Shown: positions 52,390-61,278, counted from the stretch's first letter. The stretch is 64,000 nucleotides of DNA from Pseudomonas serbica (GCF_028823535.1 NZ_JAQIYM010000011.1:124001-188000), one strand, 5' to 3'. The notes: generated by a model from the letters alone, not told the origin. A program made the numbers and translations.

Positions 52390-54534
52390 ATGAACCAAGC
52401 CATTCGCTACGAAAAAGGCCAGGACCAGATCGTCGTGCTGACCGTCGACATGCCCGGCCAGAGCGCCAACACCATGAATGCGGTCTACCGCGAGGCCATG
52501 GCTGACTGTGTCGCCCGCCTGGTAGCCGACAAGGACAACATCGCGGGTGTGATCATCACCTCGGCCAAGAAAACCTTCTTTGCCGGCGGTGACCTCAATG
52601 AGCTGATCAAGGTCGACAAAACCCAAGCCAAGGCGTTCTACGACAGGGTGCTGACCCTCAAGGGGCAATTGCGCACCCTGGAAACCCTTGGTAAACCCGT
52701 GGTCGCCGCGATCAATGGCGCGGCGTTGGGCGGCGGCTGGGAAATCTGCCTGTCGTGCCACCACCGCATCGCGCTGGACGATCCCTCCGTACAACTGGGC
52801 TTACCGGAAGTGACCCTCGGCCTGCTGCCGGGCGGTGGCGGGGTAGTGCGTATGGTACGGATGCTCGGCATTGAAAAAGCCCTGCCGTACTTGCTCGAAG
52901 GCAAGAAAGTCCGCCCGCAGCAGGCCTTGCAGGCAGGCTTGATCGATGAACTGGCGAGGGATCGCGAGGCACTGCTGAGCAAGGCGCGCAGCTGGATCAT
53001 TGCCCACCCGACGGCGGTTCAGCGCTGGGACGTGAAGGGTTACCAGATTCCCGGTGGTACGCCGTCTAACCCGAAAGTTGCACAGATGCTGGCGATTGCG
53101 CCGTCGATCCTGCGCAGTAAAACCCAAGGTACGCTGCCGGCGCCGGAGAAAATCCTCTGCGCTGCGGTGGAGGGCGCCCAAGTGGATTTCGACACGGCGC
53201 AACTGATCGAAACCCGTTATTTCACCGAGCTGACCACTGGCCAGGTCGCGAAAAACCTGATCGGCACCTTCTGGTTCCAGCTCAACGAAATCAATGCCGG
53301 AGGTTCGCGTCCGCAAGGTTTCGCGCCCCATGTGACGAAAAAAGTCGGGGTGCTCGGCGCCGGGATGATGGGGGCGGGCATCGCTTTTGTCAGCGCGTCG
53401 GCCGGTATCGATGTGGTGCTCAAGGACATCACCCTGGCGGCGGCCGAGAAGGGCAAGGCGCACTCGACGGCATTGCTGGACAAAAAAGTGGCGCGCCGGC
53501 AGATCAATGCCGAGCAGCGTGAAACCGTGCTGGCGCGCATCCATACTACCGACAGCGATGCCGACCTGGCAGGTTGCGACCTGATTATCGAAGCAGTATT
53601 CGAGGACCGTGAGTTGAAGGCCAAGGTCTCCTCGGCCGCGCAAAAAGTCGTGGGTGCGGATGCGGTGATTGCCTCCAATACCTCGACCCTGCCGATCAGT
53701 GGGTTGGCCACTGCAGTGCCCGACCCGAGCAAGTTCATCGGCCTGCATTTCTTCAGCCCCGTGGAAAAAATGCCGTTGGTGGAAATCATCAAGGGCGCCA
53801 GCACCAGCGAAGAGACCCTGGCTCGTGGCTTCGATTTCGTCCTGCAGATCCGGAAAACCCCGATCGTGGTCAATGACAGTCGTGGTTTCTTCACGTCCCG
53901 GGTGTTTGGCACCTTCACCAACGAAGGTATTGCCATGCTCGGTGAAGGCGTCTGCGCGGCGATGATCGAGACCGAGGCGCGCAAGGCCGGCATGCCGGTC
54001 GGGCCGCTGGCGATCGCCGATGAAGTTTCCCTGAGCCTCATGAACCACATCCGTCAGCAAACCGCCAAAGACTTACAGGCAGAAGGCAAGGCGCTGATCG
54101 ACCACCCGGCGTACGCCGTGATTGACTTGCTGCTCAACGAATACAAGCGTCCGGGCAAGGCCGCCGGGGGGGGATTCTACGAGTACCCCGGGAGAGGCCA
54201 AAAACATTTGTGGTCGGAACTGAAAACCCGCTTCGAAAAGGCCGATGGGCAAATTTCGCCAAAGGATGTGCGCGATCGCCTGCTGTTCGTGCAAGCCATC
54301 GAAACCGTGCGCTGTGTGGAGGAGGGCGTGCTGACCTCCACGGCGGATGCCAACGTTGGCTCGATCTTCGGCATCGGCTTCGCCGCCTGGACCGGTGGAG
54401 CACTGCAGTTCATCAATCAGTACGGGGTCAAGGACTTCGTTGCCCGCGCCCAGTATCTGGCCAGGCAATACGGCGAGCGTTTCGCACCGCCGGCCTTGTT
54501 GCTGGAGAAAGCCGCCACAGGGGAGGCTTTTTAG
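52390..54534 (+). CDS. FadB/FadJ-like multifunctional 3-hydroxyacyl-CoA dehydrogenase
   Basis: The 714-residue protein fuses an N-terminal enoyl-CoA hydratase domain (SAKKTFFAGGDLNELIK, NGAALGGGWEICLSCHHRIA, GLPEVTLGLLPGGGG) to a 3-hydroxyacyl-CoA dehydrogenase with Rossmann motif VGVLGAGMMGAGIAF at about 318-332 and LHFFSPVEKMPLVEI, NDSRGFFTSR. It catalyses two steps of beta-oxidation and pairs with the thiolase upstream. It is not the canonical fadBA order, in which fadB comes first. Confidence 0.94.
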   Translation: MNQAIRYEKGQDQIVVLTVDMPGQSANTMNAVYREAMADCVARLVADKDNIAGVIITSAKKTFFAGGDLNELIKVDKTQAKAFYDRVLTLKGQLRTLETLGKPVVAAINGAALGGGWEICLSCHHRIALDDPSVQLGLPEVTLGLLPGGGGVVRMVRMLGIEKALPYLLEGKKVRPQQALQAGLIDELARDREALLSKARSWIIAHPTAVQRWDVKGYQIPGGTPSNPKVAQMLAIAPSILRSKTQGTLPAPEKILCAAVEGAQVDFDTAQLIETRYFTELTTGQVAKNLIGTFWFQLNEINAGGSRPQGFAPHVTKKVGVLGAGMMGAGIAFVSASAGIDVVLKDITLAAAEKGKAHSTALLDKKVARRQINAEQRETVLARIHTTDSDADLAGCDLIIEAVFEDRELKAKVSSAAQKVVGADAVIASNTSTLPISGLATAVPDPSKFIGLHFFSPVEKMPLVEIIKGASTSEETLARGFDFVLQIRKTPIVVNDSRGFFTSRVFGTFTNEGIAMLGEGVCAAMIETEARKAGMPVGPLAIADEVSLSLMNHIRQQTAKDLQAEGKALIDHPAYAVIDLLLNEYKRPGKAAGGGFYEYPGRGQKHLWSELKTRFEKADGQISPKDVRDRLLFVQAIETVRCVEEGVLTSTADANVGSIFGIGFAAWTGGALQFINQYGVKDFVARAQYLARQYGERFAPPALLLEKAATGEAF

Positions 54535-54629
54535 GGATCGGTGACACGCTGCGGGGCTTGCCTTGTCACGGTGTTTCAAGGCAGGCTCTGGGGGTGTGCA
54601 TTATTCCCATCACGTGTCAGGTATTTTTT

Positions 54630-55352
54630 ATGTCGTTACGCATCTGCATTCTGGAAACCGACATCCTGCGTCCGGAATTGGTTGACCAATATCAGGGCTA
54701 CGGGCAGATGTTCAAACACCTGTTTTCGCAGCAACCCATCGCCGCCGAGTTCACCGTCTACAACGTGATGCAGGGCGAGTATCCCAGCGATGACCTGACC
54801 TTCGATGCCTACCTGGTGACCGGCAGCAAGGCCGATTCCTTTGGCACTGACCCGTGGATCGAAACCCTCAAGGCTTACTTGCTCAAGCGTTACGAGCGCG
54901 GCGACAAGCTGCTGGGCGTGTGTTTCGGCCATCAGTTGCTGGCGCTGTTGCTGGGTGGCAAAAGCGAACGTGCGGCCCAAGGCTGGGGTGTCGGGACCCA
55001 TAACTACAAGCTCGCCGCCAAGGCACCATGGATGAGCCCGGTGCGCGAAGAACTGACCCTGTTGATCAGCCACCAGGATCAGGTCACCTCGCTACCGGAA
55101 AACGCCACGGTCATCGCCTCCAGCGATTTCTGCCCGTTTGCCGCCTACCACATCAACGATCAAGTGCTGTGCTTCCAGGGGCATCCGGAATTTATCCACG
55201 ACTATTCCCGGGCGTTGCTGGAAATTCGCCAGCAGGCGTTGGGCGAGCAGATTTATTCGAAAGGCATGGCCAGCCTGGAGCAGGAGCACCACGGCACGAC
55301 CGTCGCCGAGTGGATGATGCGTTTTGTGGCGCACAAGCCAGAAACCGTTTAA
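54630..55352 (+). CDS. Class I glutamine amidotransferase-like protein
   Basis: The 240-residue product has the amidotransferase nucleophile C98 in LLGVCFGHQLLALLLGG and the His-Pro-Glu triad part in CFQGHPEFIHDY. Proteins of this stand-alone type may act on gamma-glutamyl amines or other amides. The ATG has AGG 8 bp upstream. Substrate unknown. Confidence 0.9.
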   Translation: MSLRICILETDILRPELVDQYQGYGQMFKHLFSQQPIAAEFTVYNVMQGEYPSDDLTFDAYLVTGSKADSFGTDPWIETLKAYLLKRYERGDKLLGVCFGHQLLALLLGGKSERAAQGWGVGTHNYKLAAKAPWMSPVREELTLLISHQDQVTSLPENATVIASSDFCPFAAYHINDQVLCFQGHPEFIHDYSRALLEIRQQALGEQIYSKGMASLEQEHHGTTVAEWMMRFVAHKPETV

Positions 55353-55355
55353 AAG

Positions 55356-55402
55356 CTTCGCCGGCAAGCCGGCTCCTACAGGGAGCTGGATTGCCAGCGA
55401 TT
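55356..55402. repeat. REP element with degenerate partner
   Basis: CTTCGCCGGCAAGCCGGCTC at 55356, ending CTACA at 55380, is followed directly by the partial GGGAGCTGGATTGCCAGCGA. It separates two convergent genes. Confidence 0.8.
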
Positions 55403-55404
55403 CC

Positions 55405-56376
55405 CTACAACCACCCCGACTTCTTGAAACTCGCCCACAAACCCGTACACCCCACCGCGATAAACCCCAACACTGCGAAATAGCCGTAATGCCAGGTCAG
55501 CTCCGGCATGTTCTGGAAGTTCATTCCGTAGATCCCCGCCACCGCCGTCGGGAACGCCAGGATCGCCGCCCAGGCCGCGAACTTGCGCTGCACCACACTC
55601 TGGCGTGAGGCCTCCAGCAACACCCCGACCTCGATGGTCTGGCTGGCAATGTCCGCCAGGGTCGTCAGGTCTTCCATCTGCCGCGTCACATGAATCTGCA
55701 CATCGCGGAAATACGGGCGCATGTTCTTGTCGATAAAGGGGAAGCTCAGCTTTTGCAGTTCCTCGCCGATCTCCACCATCGGCGCGGCAAACCGGCGCAA
55801 GCGCAATACATCGCGGCGCAAGCTATGGAGCTTTTGAATGTCGCGCTCATTCAGTGAGCCGCACATCACGTTGCGTTCCAGCTCATCGATCTCGGCATGG
55901 ATCGCTTCGCCCATTGGCTGGTAGTTTTCGATGACGAAATCGAGGATGGCATAGAGTACGAAATCTTCCCCGTGCTCCAGCAACAGCGGACGCGCCTCAC
56001 AACGCTGGCGGACATAAGCGTAGGACGCCGAATGACCGTTGCGCGCGGTAATGATGTAGCCGTTGCCAGCAAAGATATGCGTCTCGATGAACTTGAGTTT
56101 GCCTTCTTCGCGGATGGGCGAATAGGTGACGATGAACAGCGCATCGCCAAAGGTTTCCAGCTTCGGGCGGCTGTGTTTTTCCAGGGCGTCTTCAATGGCC
56201 AGCTCATGCAGGTTGAACTGGCGTTGCAGGTTGTACAGCTCCTCTTCATTCGGCTCTTCCAGGCCGATCCAGACGAAGTGCCCAGGCTTCGCAGCCCAGG
56301 CCGCGCCTTCGTCGAGGGTTATATTGGTGACTTTCTTACCGGCGCTGTAAACCGCAGCAGCAACAACTCTACCCAT
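55405..56376 (-). CDS. corA: CorA-type magnesium/cobalt transporter
   Basis: The 323-residue product has a large cytoplasmic N-terminal domain (EDALEKHSRPKLETFGDALF), and two C-terminal membrane helices with the pore-lining GMN motif in VAGIYGMNFQNMPELTW. It mediates Mg2+ uptake as a pentamer. It ends with a Lys-rich tail (WASFKKSGWL). No riboswitch was recognised in the leader. Confidence 0.94.
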   Translation of the reverse strand: MGRVVAAAVYSAGKKVTNITLDEGAAWAAKPGHFVWIGLEEPNEEELYNLQRQFNLHELAIEDALEKHSRPKLETFGDALFIVTYSPIREEGKLKFIETHIFAGNGYIITARNGHSASYAYVRQRCEARPLLLEHGEDFVLYAILDFVIENYQPMGEAIHAEIDELERNVMCGSLNERDIQKLHSLRRDVLRLRRFAAPMVEIGEELQKLSFPFIDKNMRPYFRDVQIHVTRQMEDLTTLADIASQTIEVGVLLEASRQSVVQRKFAAWAAILAFPTAVAGIYGMNFQNMPELTWHYGYFAVLGFIAVGCTGLWASFKKSGWL

Positions 56377-56521
56377 GATGTTGATTCACTTCTTCTTGGC
56401 AGCGTTCAGCTTAGCCTTGTCTGCTACTTGAGAGTCAGTGAAATTTTGCGGTGTGCCAATCCGGCTTGCGGGCGAAGGCGGCCATTCAGTCGATGGATCT
56501 ATCGGCTGACAGACTGCTTTT

Positions 56522-57244
56522 TCAAGCAGCCTGCAGTTGCCGATCCATCGATTCAATGCACTCGCGCATCTGCTCGCGGCACTGGGCGATCAGCATGGGC
56601 ATGTCGTCCAGGCTCAATCCCGCCGTAGGAATGGCCGGCAGGGAGCGGATCAGAATTTTCCCACTGCGCCAGCGGTTCAATCGCATGTGTTTGACGTAAG
56701 TGCTGACACACACCGGAACGATCGGCACCCCGGCCGCTATGGCCATCTGGAAGGCGCCTTTCTTGAATGGCAACAACTCTTCCCCCAGGTTGCGCGTGCC
56801 CTCCGGGAAAACCCAGATCGAAGTGTCTTTATTCTGCAGGGTATGGGTGGTGGTCAACATCGACCGGCGCGCTTTCTGCGCATTGCCGCGGTCGATCAGC
56901 ACATTGCCGGCCAGCCAGAACAACTGACCGAACAATGGCACCCATTTCAGGCTTTTTTTACCAATGCACACGGTTCGGCGGGGCACCACATTTCCAAACA
57001 CGAACAAATCGTAGTTGGACTGGTGATTGGCAATGATCACGCAGCTGTCGGGTTTATCCATCAACGGCCCGACTTCGGCTTTTACCCGCAGGCGCAAGAT
57101 GCACATTGCCGGCCACGCATAGAGGCGCGCGCACAGGCGGCTGTTGTCCGGATTGAACGGGCGACACAGGCCAAGCACCACGCCCAACACACCCGCCACA
57201 ATAAAGTGCAGACCCATCAATGACATACGTAAAGCGAACAGCAT
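56522..57244 (-). CDS. plsC: 1-acyl-sn-glycerol-3-phosphate acyltransferase
   Basis: The 240-residue inner-membrane enzyme has the acyltransferase motifs NHQSNYDLFVFG (H and D of HX4D), FPEGTRN and the N-terminal membrane helix (LFALRMSLMGLHFIVAGVLG). It converts lysophosphatidic to phosphatidic acid. ATG 57244 was chosen because it opens the membrane helix; the extension to 57304 is basic and lacks a ribosome binding site. It may be one of several PlsC paralogues. Confidence 0.92.
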   Translation of the reverse strand: MLFALRMSLMGLHFIVAGVLGVVLGLCRPFNPDNSRLCARLYAWPAMCILRLRVKAEVGPLMDKPDSCVIIANHQSNYDLFVFGNVVPRRTVCIGKKSLKWVPLFGQLFWLAGNVLIDRGNAQKARRSMLTTTHTLQNKDTSIWVFPEGTRNLGEELLPFKKGAFQMAIAAGVPIVPVCVSTYVKHMRLNRWRSGKILIRSLPAIPTAGLSLDDMPMLIAQCREQMRECIESMDRQLQAA

Positions 57245-57400
57245 TTGCAGGCCCCACCGGGACAAAAGGTGGCGCAGTGTACGGATGTGCACTGTTTTCG
57301 GCAATTGCCGCTATATAGGCGGGAGAAGGACGATGTTTAAGTGCATGTTTCCGACTGGTGGGTCAGACTTGTCCTAGAGCGGTCCCAGCGTTTTCAACGC

Positions 57401-57425
57401 AAAAGCCCGACACGACGGTCGGGCT
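57401..57425 (-). terminator. Terminator after the crotonase gene
   Basis: AGCCCGAC and GTCGGGCT form a stem; on the minus strand it is followed by TTTTGCG. It lies 24 bp after the stop at 57449. Confidence 0.8.
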
Positions 57426-57448
57426 CCCGGGTTAATGCAGCATCGGGC

Positions 57449-58138
57449 TCAGCCCAGATGTTCCTGATCCTGGATGATCGCGTTGTCCAACGCGTCCAGC
57501 AGCGCCTTGCGCGCTTTCAGCTTGGTGTTCTTGTGGGCCGTCATGTTGATTTTCTTCAACTGTCGAGCCGTCGCCAGCGCCGCGCCTTGCAGCTCTTCAG
57601 CCGCGACCACGACATCCAGGTAACCGGCAGACACGGCGCTTTGCGGGTTGAACATCTCAGCGTTGACCACGGAACGCTGGAACGCCGATTTGCTCAGGCG
57701 ATCGCGGGCAATCTCGATACCGGCGTGGTGCATGGTCATGCCGATCTGCACTTCGTTCAGGCCAATGCTGAAGGGGCCATCGACACCCAGGCGATAATCC
57801 GCCGACAACAGCAGGAATGCACCCTTGGCCACCGCATGCCCAGGGCAGGCGACGACGACCGGGAAGGGGTGCGACAGCAGGCGACGGGCCAGCGTCGAGC
57901 CGGATGTCACCAGCGATACGGCTTCCTTTGGACCGGAGGTCATCACCTTCAGATCGTACCCGCCCGAGAGAATCCCTGGCTGACCGGTAATGATCACCAC
58001 CGCGCGATCAGTCACTGCCTGGTCCAGCGCAGCGTTGAACGCCGCGATCACGTCCGGAGAGATGGCATTGACCTTGCCGTTGCTCAAGGTCAGGGTCGCG
58101 ATACCGTCTTCGAGGTGGTAGGAAATCAACTCACTCAT
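57449..58138 (-). CDS. Crotonase/enoyl-CoA hydratase family protein
   Basis: The 229-residue crotonase has LTLSNGKVNAISPDVIAAF, IITGQPGILSGGYDLKVM, CPGHAVAKGAFLLLSADYRL and NEVQIGMTMHHAGIEIA. The second glycine-rich loop reads SGGYDLK, so the typical catalytic Glu positions are not evident and the reaction is uncertain. It ends with a strong terminator. Confidence 0.88.
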   Translation of the reverse strand: MSELISYHLEDGIATLTLSNGKVNAISPDVIAAFNAALDQAVTDRAVVIITGQPGILSGGYDLKVMTSGPKEAVSLVTSGSTLARRLLSHPFPVVVACPGHAVAKGAFLLLSADYRLGVDGPFSIGLNEVQIGMTMHHAGIEIARDRLSKSAFQRSVVNAEMFNPQSAVSAGYLDVVVAAEELQGAALATARQLKKINMTAHKNTKLKARKALLDALDNAIIQDQEHLG

Positions 58139-58447
58139 GACGCTAGTCCTTTCAATAAAGTAGGGCAGAAGTTACTCACCGGCATCGGCCAGGTAAAGCG
58201 CCGTGACTGACTCGCCAGTCACCCTTTTCCCGCTCGTCCAGCGTCACCCGGCACGCCTGCCGCGGATCGCCTGCTATATAGAGGTGGGGTGCCAGGCCGA
58301 AGATTGGCCGGTTTGCCATTAGCCTGGGCAACCAAAAACACCCAAGCGCCTTAAGCGCATGAAAATTCTCAAAAAAATGTTTGCCAACAGAAAAGCTTTC
58401 GACTACATTAGCGCGCCTCGACAGACAGAACATGTTTGAAGAGATAC
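58139..58447. other. Intergenic region before tRNA-Ser
   Basis: No gene is supported in these 309 bp. A frame on the minus strand is not protein-like. The right part carries the tRNA promoter. Confidence 0.5.
58381..58409 (+). promoter_or_regulatory. tRNA-Ser promoter TTGCCA-N17-TACATT
   Basis: TTGCCA at 58381-58386 and TACATT at 58404-58409 are 17 bp apart, followed by a GC-rich discriminator GCGCGCC, as usual for stringently controlled stable RNA genes. The tRNA begins 38 bp after the -10 box. Confidence 0.75.
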
Positions 58448-58537
58448 GGTGAAGTGTCCGAGTGGCTTAAGGAGCACGCCTGGAAAGTGTGTATACAGGA
58501 AACTGTATCGAGAGTTCGAATCTCTCCTTCACCGCCA
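58448..58537 (+). tRNA. tRNA-Ser (anticodon GGA)
   Basis: The 90-base gene folds as a class II tRNA: acceptor GGTGAAG pairs with CTTCACC, followed by discriminator G and encoded CCA (58535-58537). The anticodon loop CTGGAAA gives anticodon GGA at 58482-58484, reading UCC and UCU. The long variable arm (TATACAGGAAACTGTA) is typical of tRNA-Ser and the T-loop reads GTTCGAATC. Confidence 0.96.
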
Positions 58538-58553
58538 CATTCGATGTAGACAG

Positions 58554-58590
58554 AACCCCTGGTTTCGAGAGAAGCCGGGGGTTTTGTGTT
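58554..58590 (+). terminator. Terminator after tRNA-Ser
   Basis: AACCCC-TGG-TTC and GAA-GCC-GGGGGTT form a hairpin with a GAGA loop followed by TTTGTGTTTTT. Confidence 0.8.
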
Positions 58591-58841
58591 TTTGGGCGTG
58601 TCAAATTACGCGCGTGCAGAGTTGCGTCAGGTCACAGAGCGAAGACAATTCTGAAATTTCCGTAGGAAACGGGATCGGCGTGTGGGACGTCATCCGGAAG
58701 AATCAAATGGATAGCTGCTTTCATAGGGGCTGCCACTTGAAACAAGTCGCCTGGGAAATGGGTATTGGTTTTATGTTTTCCGGGTGCACAATAAATGACA
58801 GCCCCCAACGCGACCCACTCCAGGATGGAAAGGTAACCGCC
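58591..58841. other. Intergenic stretch without recognised gene
   Basis: Between the tRNA terminator and the 39-residue reading frame nothing protein-like or structured stands out. It should contain the promoter of the YbjQ operon. Confidence 0.4.
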
Positions 58842-58961
58842 ATGCAGGAATTCACCATGAAGCAGGCCGAACTTGAAAAGGTCCATGTGAAAATCGTCCA
58901 GCTGATGGCTGAACAGCGCAAGCTGAACGCCGAAGCGGGCAACAACAAGGACATTCCATGA
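58842..58961 (+). CDS. 39-residue small protein coupled to YbjQ
   Basis: The frame from ATG 58842 encodes MQEFTMKQAELEKVHVKIVQ and a helical remainder ending NNKDIP. GGAAAGG lies 8 bp upstream. It overlaps the YbjQ gene by 4 bp, so translation is coupled. Codon use is like its neighbours. It has no known family and is likely a single helix or coiled coil. The longer open frame upstream passes through the tRNA and is not coding. Confidence 0.6.
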   Translation: MQEFTMKQAELEKVHVKIVQLMAEQRKLNAEAGNNKDIP

Positions 58962-59278
58962 TCACGACGACAACCCACACGGTCGAAGGCCGACACATCA
59001 CTGCCTACCTGGACATCGTCAGTGCCGAGTCCGTCCAGGGCGTCAACGTTGTCCGCGACCTTTTCGCCGGGATGCGGGATATTTTCGGTGGGCGCTCCCA
59101 GACCCTGGAGCGGGCGTTGCAAGAGGCGCGTATCCAGGCCACCGACGAGATCAGGGAACGAGCGCGGGCACTGCAAGCGGATGCGGTGGTAGGGCTTGAT
59201 TACCAGATCAGCATGCCCGCCGGGAAGGGCGGCATGGTTGTGGTTTTTGCGTCCGGAACGGCGGTCAGGCTGGGGTGA
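58958..59278 (+). CDS. YbjQ-family protein (DUF74, heavy-metal-binding-like)
   Basis: The 106-residue product has the YbjQ pattern TTTHTVEGRHITAYLDIVSAE, NVVRDLFAGMRDIFGGRSQTLE and ADAVVGLDYQIS. Members form pentamers; the family was named heavy-metal-binding without firm evidence. The gene is translationally coupled to the 39-residue frame before it. Confidence 0.92.
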   Translation: MITTTTHTVEGRHITAYLDIVSAESVQGVNVVRDLFAGMRDIFGGRSQTLERALQEARIQATDEIRERARALQADAVVGLDYQISMPAGKGGMVVVFASGTAVRLG

Positions 59279-59421
59279 AAGTTCCTGCCCATTCGTCGGG
59301 CATTCGCTCATCTGAACTACAAGTCCGTTAATGACCGGCTAGTCTCAGAATCCTTGGTGATCGATATTTTTCGTGCAAAGGGCTTGCCGGTGTCGATCGC
59401 GTATTTGAGAGGGGTGAAGCG

Positions 59422-59610
59422 ATGACTGAACCGTATATCGAAGACGACGGCGCAGAATATCCGATCAACAACTACGTTCAGTGCGGCCAGACGGAGTACG
59501 TGGCCAGCTTCGGCGAAGACCAGGCCAAGGTCCTCAAGATAAAGACCAAGGCTTGTCGAGTGTTGAAGGGGAAATTCCTACCCAAGCTTACAGAACCGGC
59601 CAGGCAGTAA
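59422..59610 (+). CDS. Unknown 62-residue protein
   Basis: The acidic N-terminal part (MTEPYIEDDGAEYPINNYV) is followed by a basic C-terminal half (KVLKIKTKACRVLKGKFLPK). Two cysteines (YVQCGQ, KACRVL) could bind metal or form a disulfide. GGGG lies 7 bp before the ATG and a terminator follows at 59627. No family recognised. Confidence 0.7.
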   Translation: MTEPYIEDDGAEYPINNYVQCGQTEYVASFGEDQAKVLKIKTKACRVLKGKFLPKLTEPARQ

Positions 59611-59626
59611 ATTGTACCCGCGAGCA

Positions 59627-59652
59627 AACCCCGTCAACGAACGGGGTTTTTT
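59627..59652 (+). terminator. Rho-independent terminator
   Basis: AACCCCGT-CAACGA-ACGGGGTT followed by six T residues lies 16 bp after the 62-residue gene. Confidence 0.9.
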
Positions 59653-59658
59653 GTGTGT

Positions 59659-59747
59659 GTAGGGGCGAGCTTGCTCGCGATGGATTTGAAGGCGACACGT
59701 TCCGTCGGGAAACACGCGTTATCGTCAGCGTCCATCGCGGGCAAATG
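59659..59747. repeat. Degenerate REPIN
   Basis: GTAGGGGCGAGCTTGCTCGC at 59659 and the shortened facing arm CCATCGCGGGCAA near 59732 enclose about 50 bp. Confidence 0.6.
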
Positions 59748-59759
59748 TGAATGAATATT

Positions 59760-59859
59760 TAATTGGGAAAGTTTTCACAAACTTTTCACAGGGCGCTACG
59801 TAGGCTCAACTCATCCGTTAGAAGCAACATCCTGCCCGTTCCCCAGCGGGCTTTTTTTT
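59760..59859 (+). ncRNA. Candidate small RNA ending at an orphan terminator
   Basis: A good terminator (GCCCG-TTCCCCAG-CGGGC then eight T, 59834-59859) has no gene before it, because the upstream gene already ends at its own terminator at 59652. The sequence in between has no coding frame. A transcript starting within about 100 bp is plausible; repeated TTTTCACA at 59771 and 59781 could be promoter or binding elements. The 5' end is a guess. Confidence 0.3.
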
Positions 59860-60002
59860 GCCTGCCATAAAACCTTTTCCAAAAATGCTGTCCAACCGTC
59901 GCTTACAACGGGTTTGAGCGCGCGCATGTCTGGACTTTGTCTCCTCTAAAGCATTCAATCTCGCCCCTTTGAATTTCATCCCCTATTTTTGAGGTTTCTG
60001 TC

Positions 60003-60371
60003 ATGCGTTTTACACTGCCTGCTCTGGTTCTGGGTCTTCTGGTTGCTCAAGGTGCAATGGCCGGCGACGGCACGGCTGCCATCGGTGGCGGCCTGGGTGG
60101 CGCACTGGGTAACGTCGTTGGTCAGAGCATGGGCGGCAGCACCGGTGCCGCGATTGGTGCTGGTGTCGCAGGCGCAGCCGGCAGCGCGGTTGCCGCCAAG
60201 AAAGGCCACCGTACCAGTGCTGCCATCGGTGGTGGCGTTGGCGCTGCCGGTGGTTCGGTGATCGGCAACAGCCTGGGTGGCAAGACCGGTTCGACCATCG
60301 GCGCAGGCCTGGGTGGCGCGTTGGGCGGTGGCGTAGGCAGCAATCTGGCCCACGGCCACAAGCGTCACTGA
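60003..60371 (+). CDS. Secreted glycine-zipper protein (first of two paralogues)
   Basis: The 122-residue product has a signal peptide (MRFTLPALVLGLLVAQGAMA) and a mature region of repeated glycine-zipper segments (GGGLGGALGNVVGQSMGGST, GAAIGAGVAGAAG, GSVIGNSLGGKTG). Such domains often span or associate with the outer membrane. It is nearly collinear with the next protein at 60485, so the two arose by duplication. A terminator follows. Confidence 0.85.
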   Translation: MRFTLPALVLGLLVAQGAMAGDGTAAIGGGLGGALGNVVGQSMGGSTGAAIGAGVAGAAGSAVAAKKGHRTSAAIGGGVGAAGGSVIGNSLGGKTGSTIGAGLGGALGGGVGSNLAHGHKRH

Positions 60372-60389
60372 TCCTTAAGGGTTCACGAC

Positions 60390-60416
60390 AAAAGCCCGGC
60401 TCGATGCCGGGCTTTT
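60390..60416 (+). terminator. Rho-independent terminator
   Basis: AAAGCCCGGC-TCGAT-GCCGGGCTTTT lies 18 bp after the first glycine-zipper gene. Confidence 0.9.
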
Positions 60417-60484
60417 GCGTTTTTGAACGTTTCTGCAGTTAACGCCTCGAATGCTTCATACCCCCGAAGAATGCGAGGCATACC

Positions 60485-60952
60485 ATGACCCCGAAAACCA
60501 AAGGCAATGCAGTGCGATACCCAGGTACTCAACGCTTGACGTTGCCGGCGCTTGTTTTTGGATTGTTGTTTACACCGTTCGTACTGGCGGCAGGAGACGG
60601 TACTGCAGCAGTTGGCGGTGGCATTGGCGGTGCATTGGGCAACGTAGTGGGCGGACAAATGGGCGGCAGCACAGGCGCGGCGGTTGGTGCTGGTGTCGGC
60701 GGTGCCGCCGGTAGTGCAATCGGCGCACCCAAGGGCAGTCGCACCGAAGCCGCACTGGGTGGTGGCTTGGGTTCGGCGGGTGGCTCGGTGATTGGCAACA
60801 GCCTGGGCGGCTCCACCGGTTCAACCATTGGTGCAGGCCTCGGTGGCGCGGCCGGTGGTGCGGTGGGCAACAATCTGGGCAGCGACAATGGCGGATCCCA
60901 CTCCGGTGGCGGCCATAAACACAAGAACAAACATAAAAACAAGCATCACTGA
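60485..60952 (+). CDS. Secreted glycine-zipper protein with His/Lys-rich tail
   Basis: The 155-residue product shares the zipper core with its neighbour (GGGIGGALGNVVGGQMGGST, GSVIGNSLGGSTG) but has a longer, more basic N-terminus before the signal helix and a C-terminal tail HKHKNKHKNKHH that could bind metal ions or polyanions. GAGG lies 8 bp before the ATG. Confidence 0.85.
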   Translation: MTPKTKGNAVRYPGTQRLTLPALVFGLLFTPFVLAAGDGTAAVGGGIGGALGNVVGGQMGGSTGAAVGAGVGGAAGSAIGAPKGSRTEAALGGGLGSAGGSVIGNSLGGSTGSTIGAGLGGAAGGAVGNNLGSDNGGSHSGGGHKHKNKHKNKHH

Positions 60953-61059
60953 CGGCATCGATCTGCGATGTAACCGATGGTCTCTTTGATCGAACCTGAC
61001 GATCGACTATCCCCTCCAACGTTCAGGGCCTGCCTTTCAGGCCCTTAGAGAGGTGTCTT

Positions 61060-61278
61060 ATGCACGCTGATCCAAAAGTCTCCGACATCGACGAAACCCC
61101 TGAATACCCCCTGCCTTCGCCCACCGATTCCTTGAGTCGGGATCAGCGCCCGCCCGATGATGAGCCCGGGGTCGAGCAGGTTCCCAATGATGATCTCAAG
61201 CGCGCCGACCCTGATGTTGAAGCAGACCCGAGTGATCCGGACATTGCTGGCGAGGATGCCTCCGGCGAGCCAAGTTGA
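61060..61278 (+). CDS. Small acidic, probably disordered protein
   Basis: The 72-residue product is rich in Asp, Glu and Pro (EQVPNDDLKRADPDVEADPS) and has no hydrophobic core, so it is likely unfolded alone. GAGAGG lies about 8 bp before the ATG. No family recognised; similar short acidic proteins are common in Pseudomonas genomes. Confidence 0.6.
   Translation: MHADPKVSDIDETPEYPLPSPTDSLSRDQRPPDDEPGVEQVPNDDLKRADPDVEADPSDPDIAGEDASGEPS

Noticed and set aside
58449..58841. Upstream extension of the small frame before ybjQ
   Set aside because: It runs through the tRNA-Ser gene and its terminator, so it cannot be coding.
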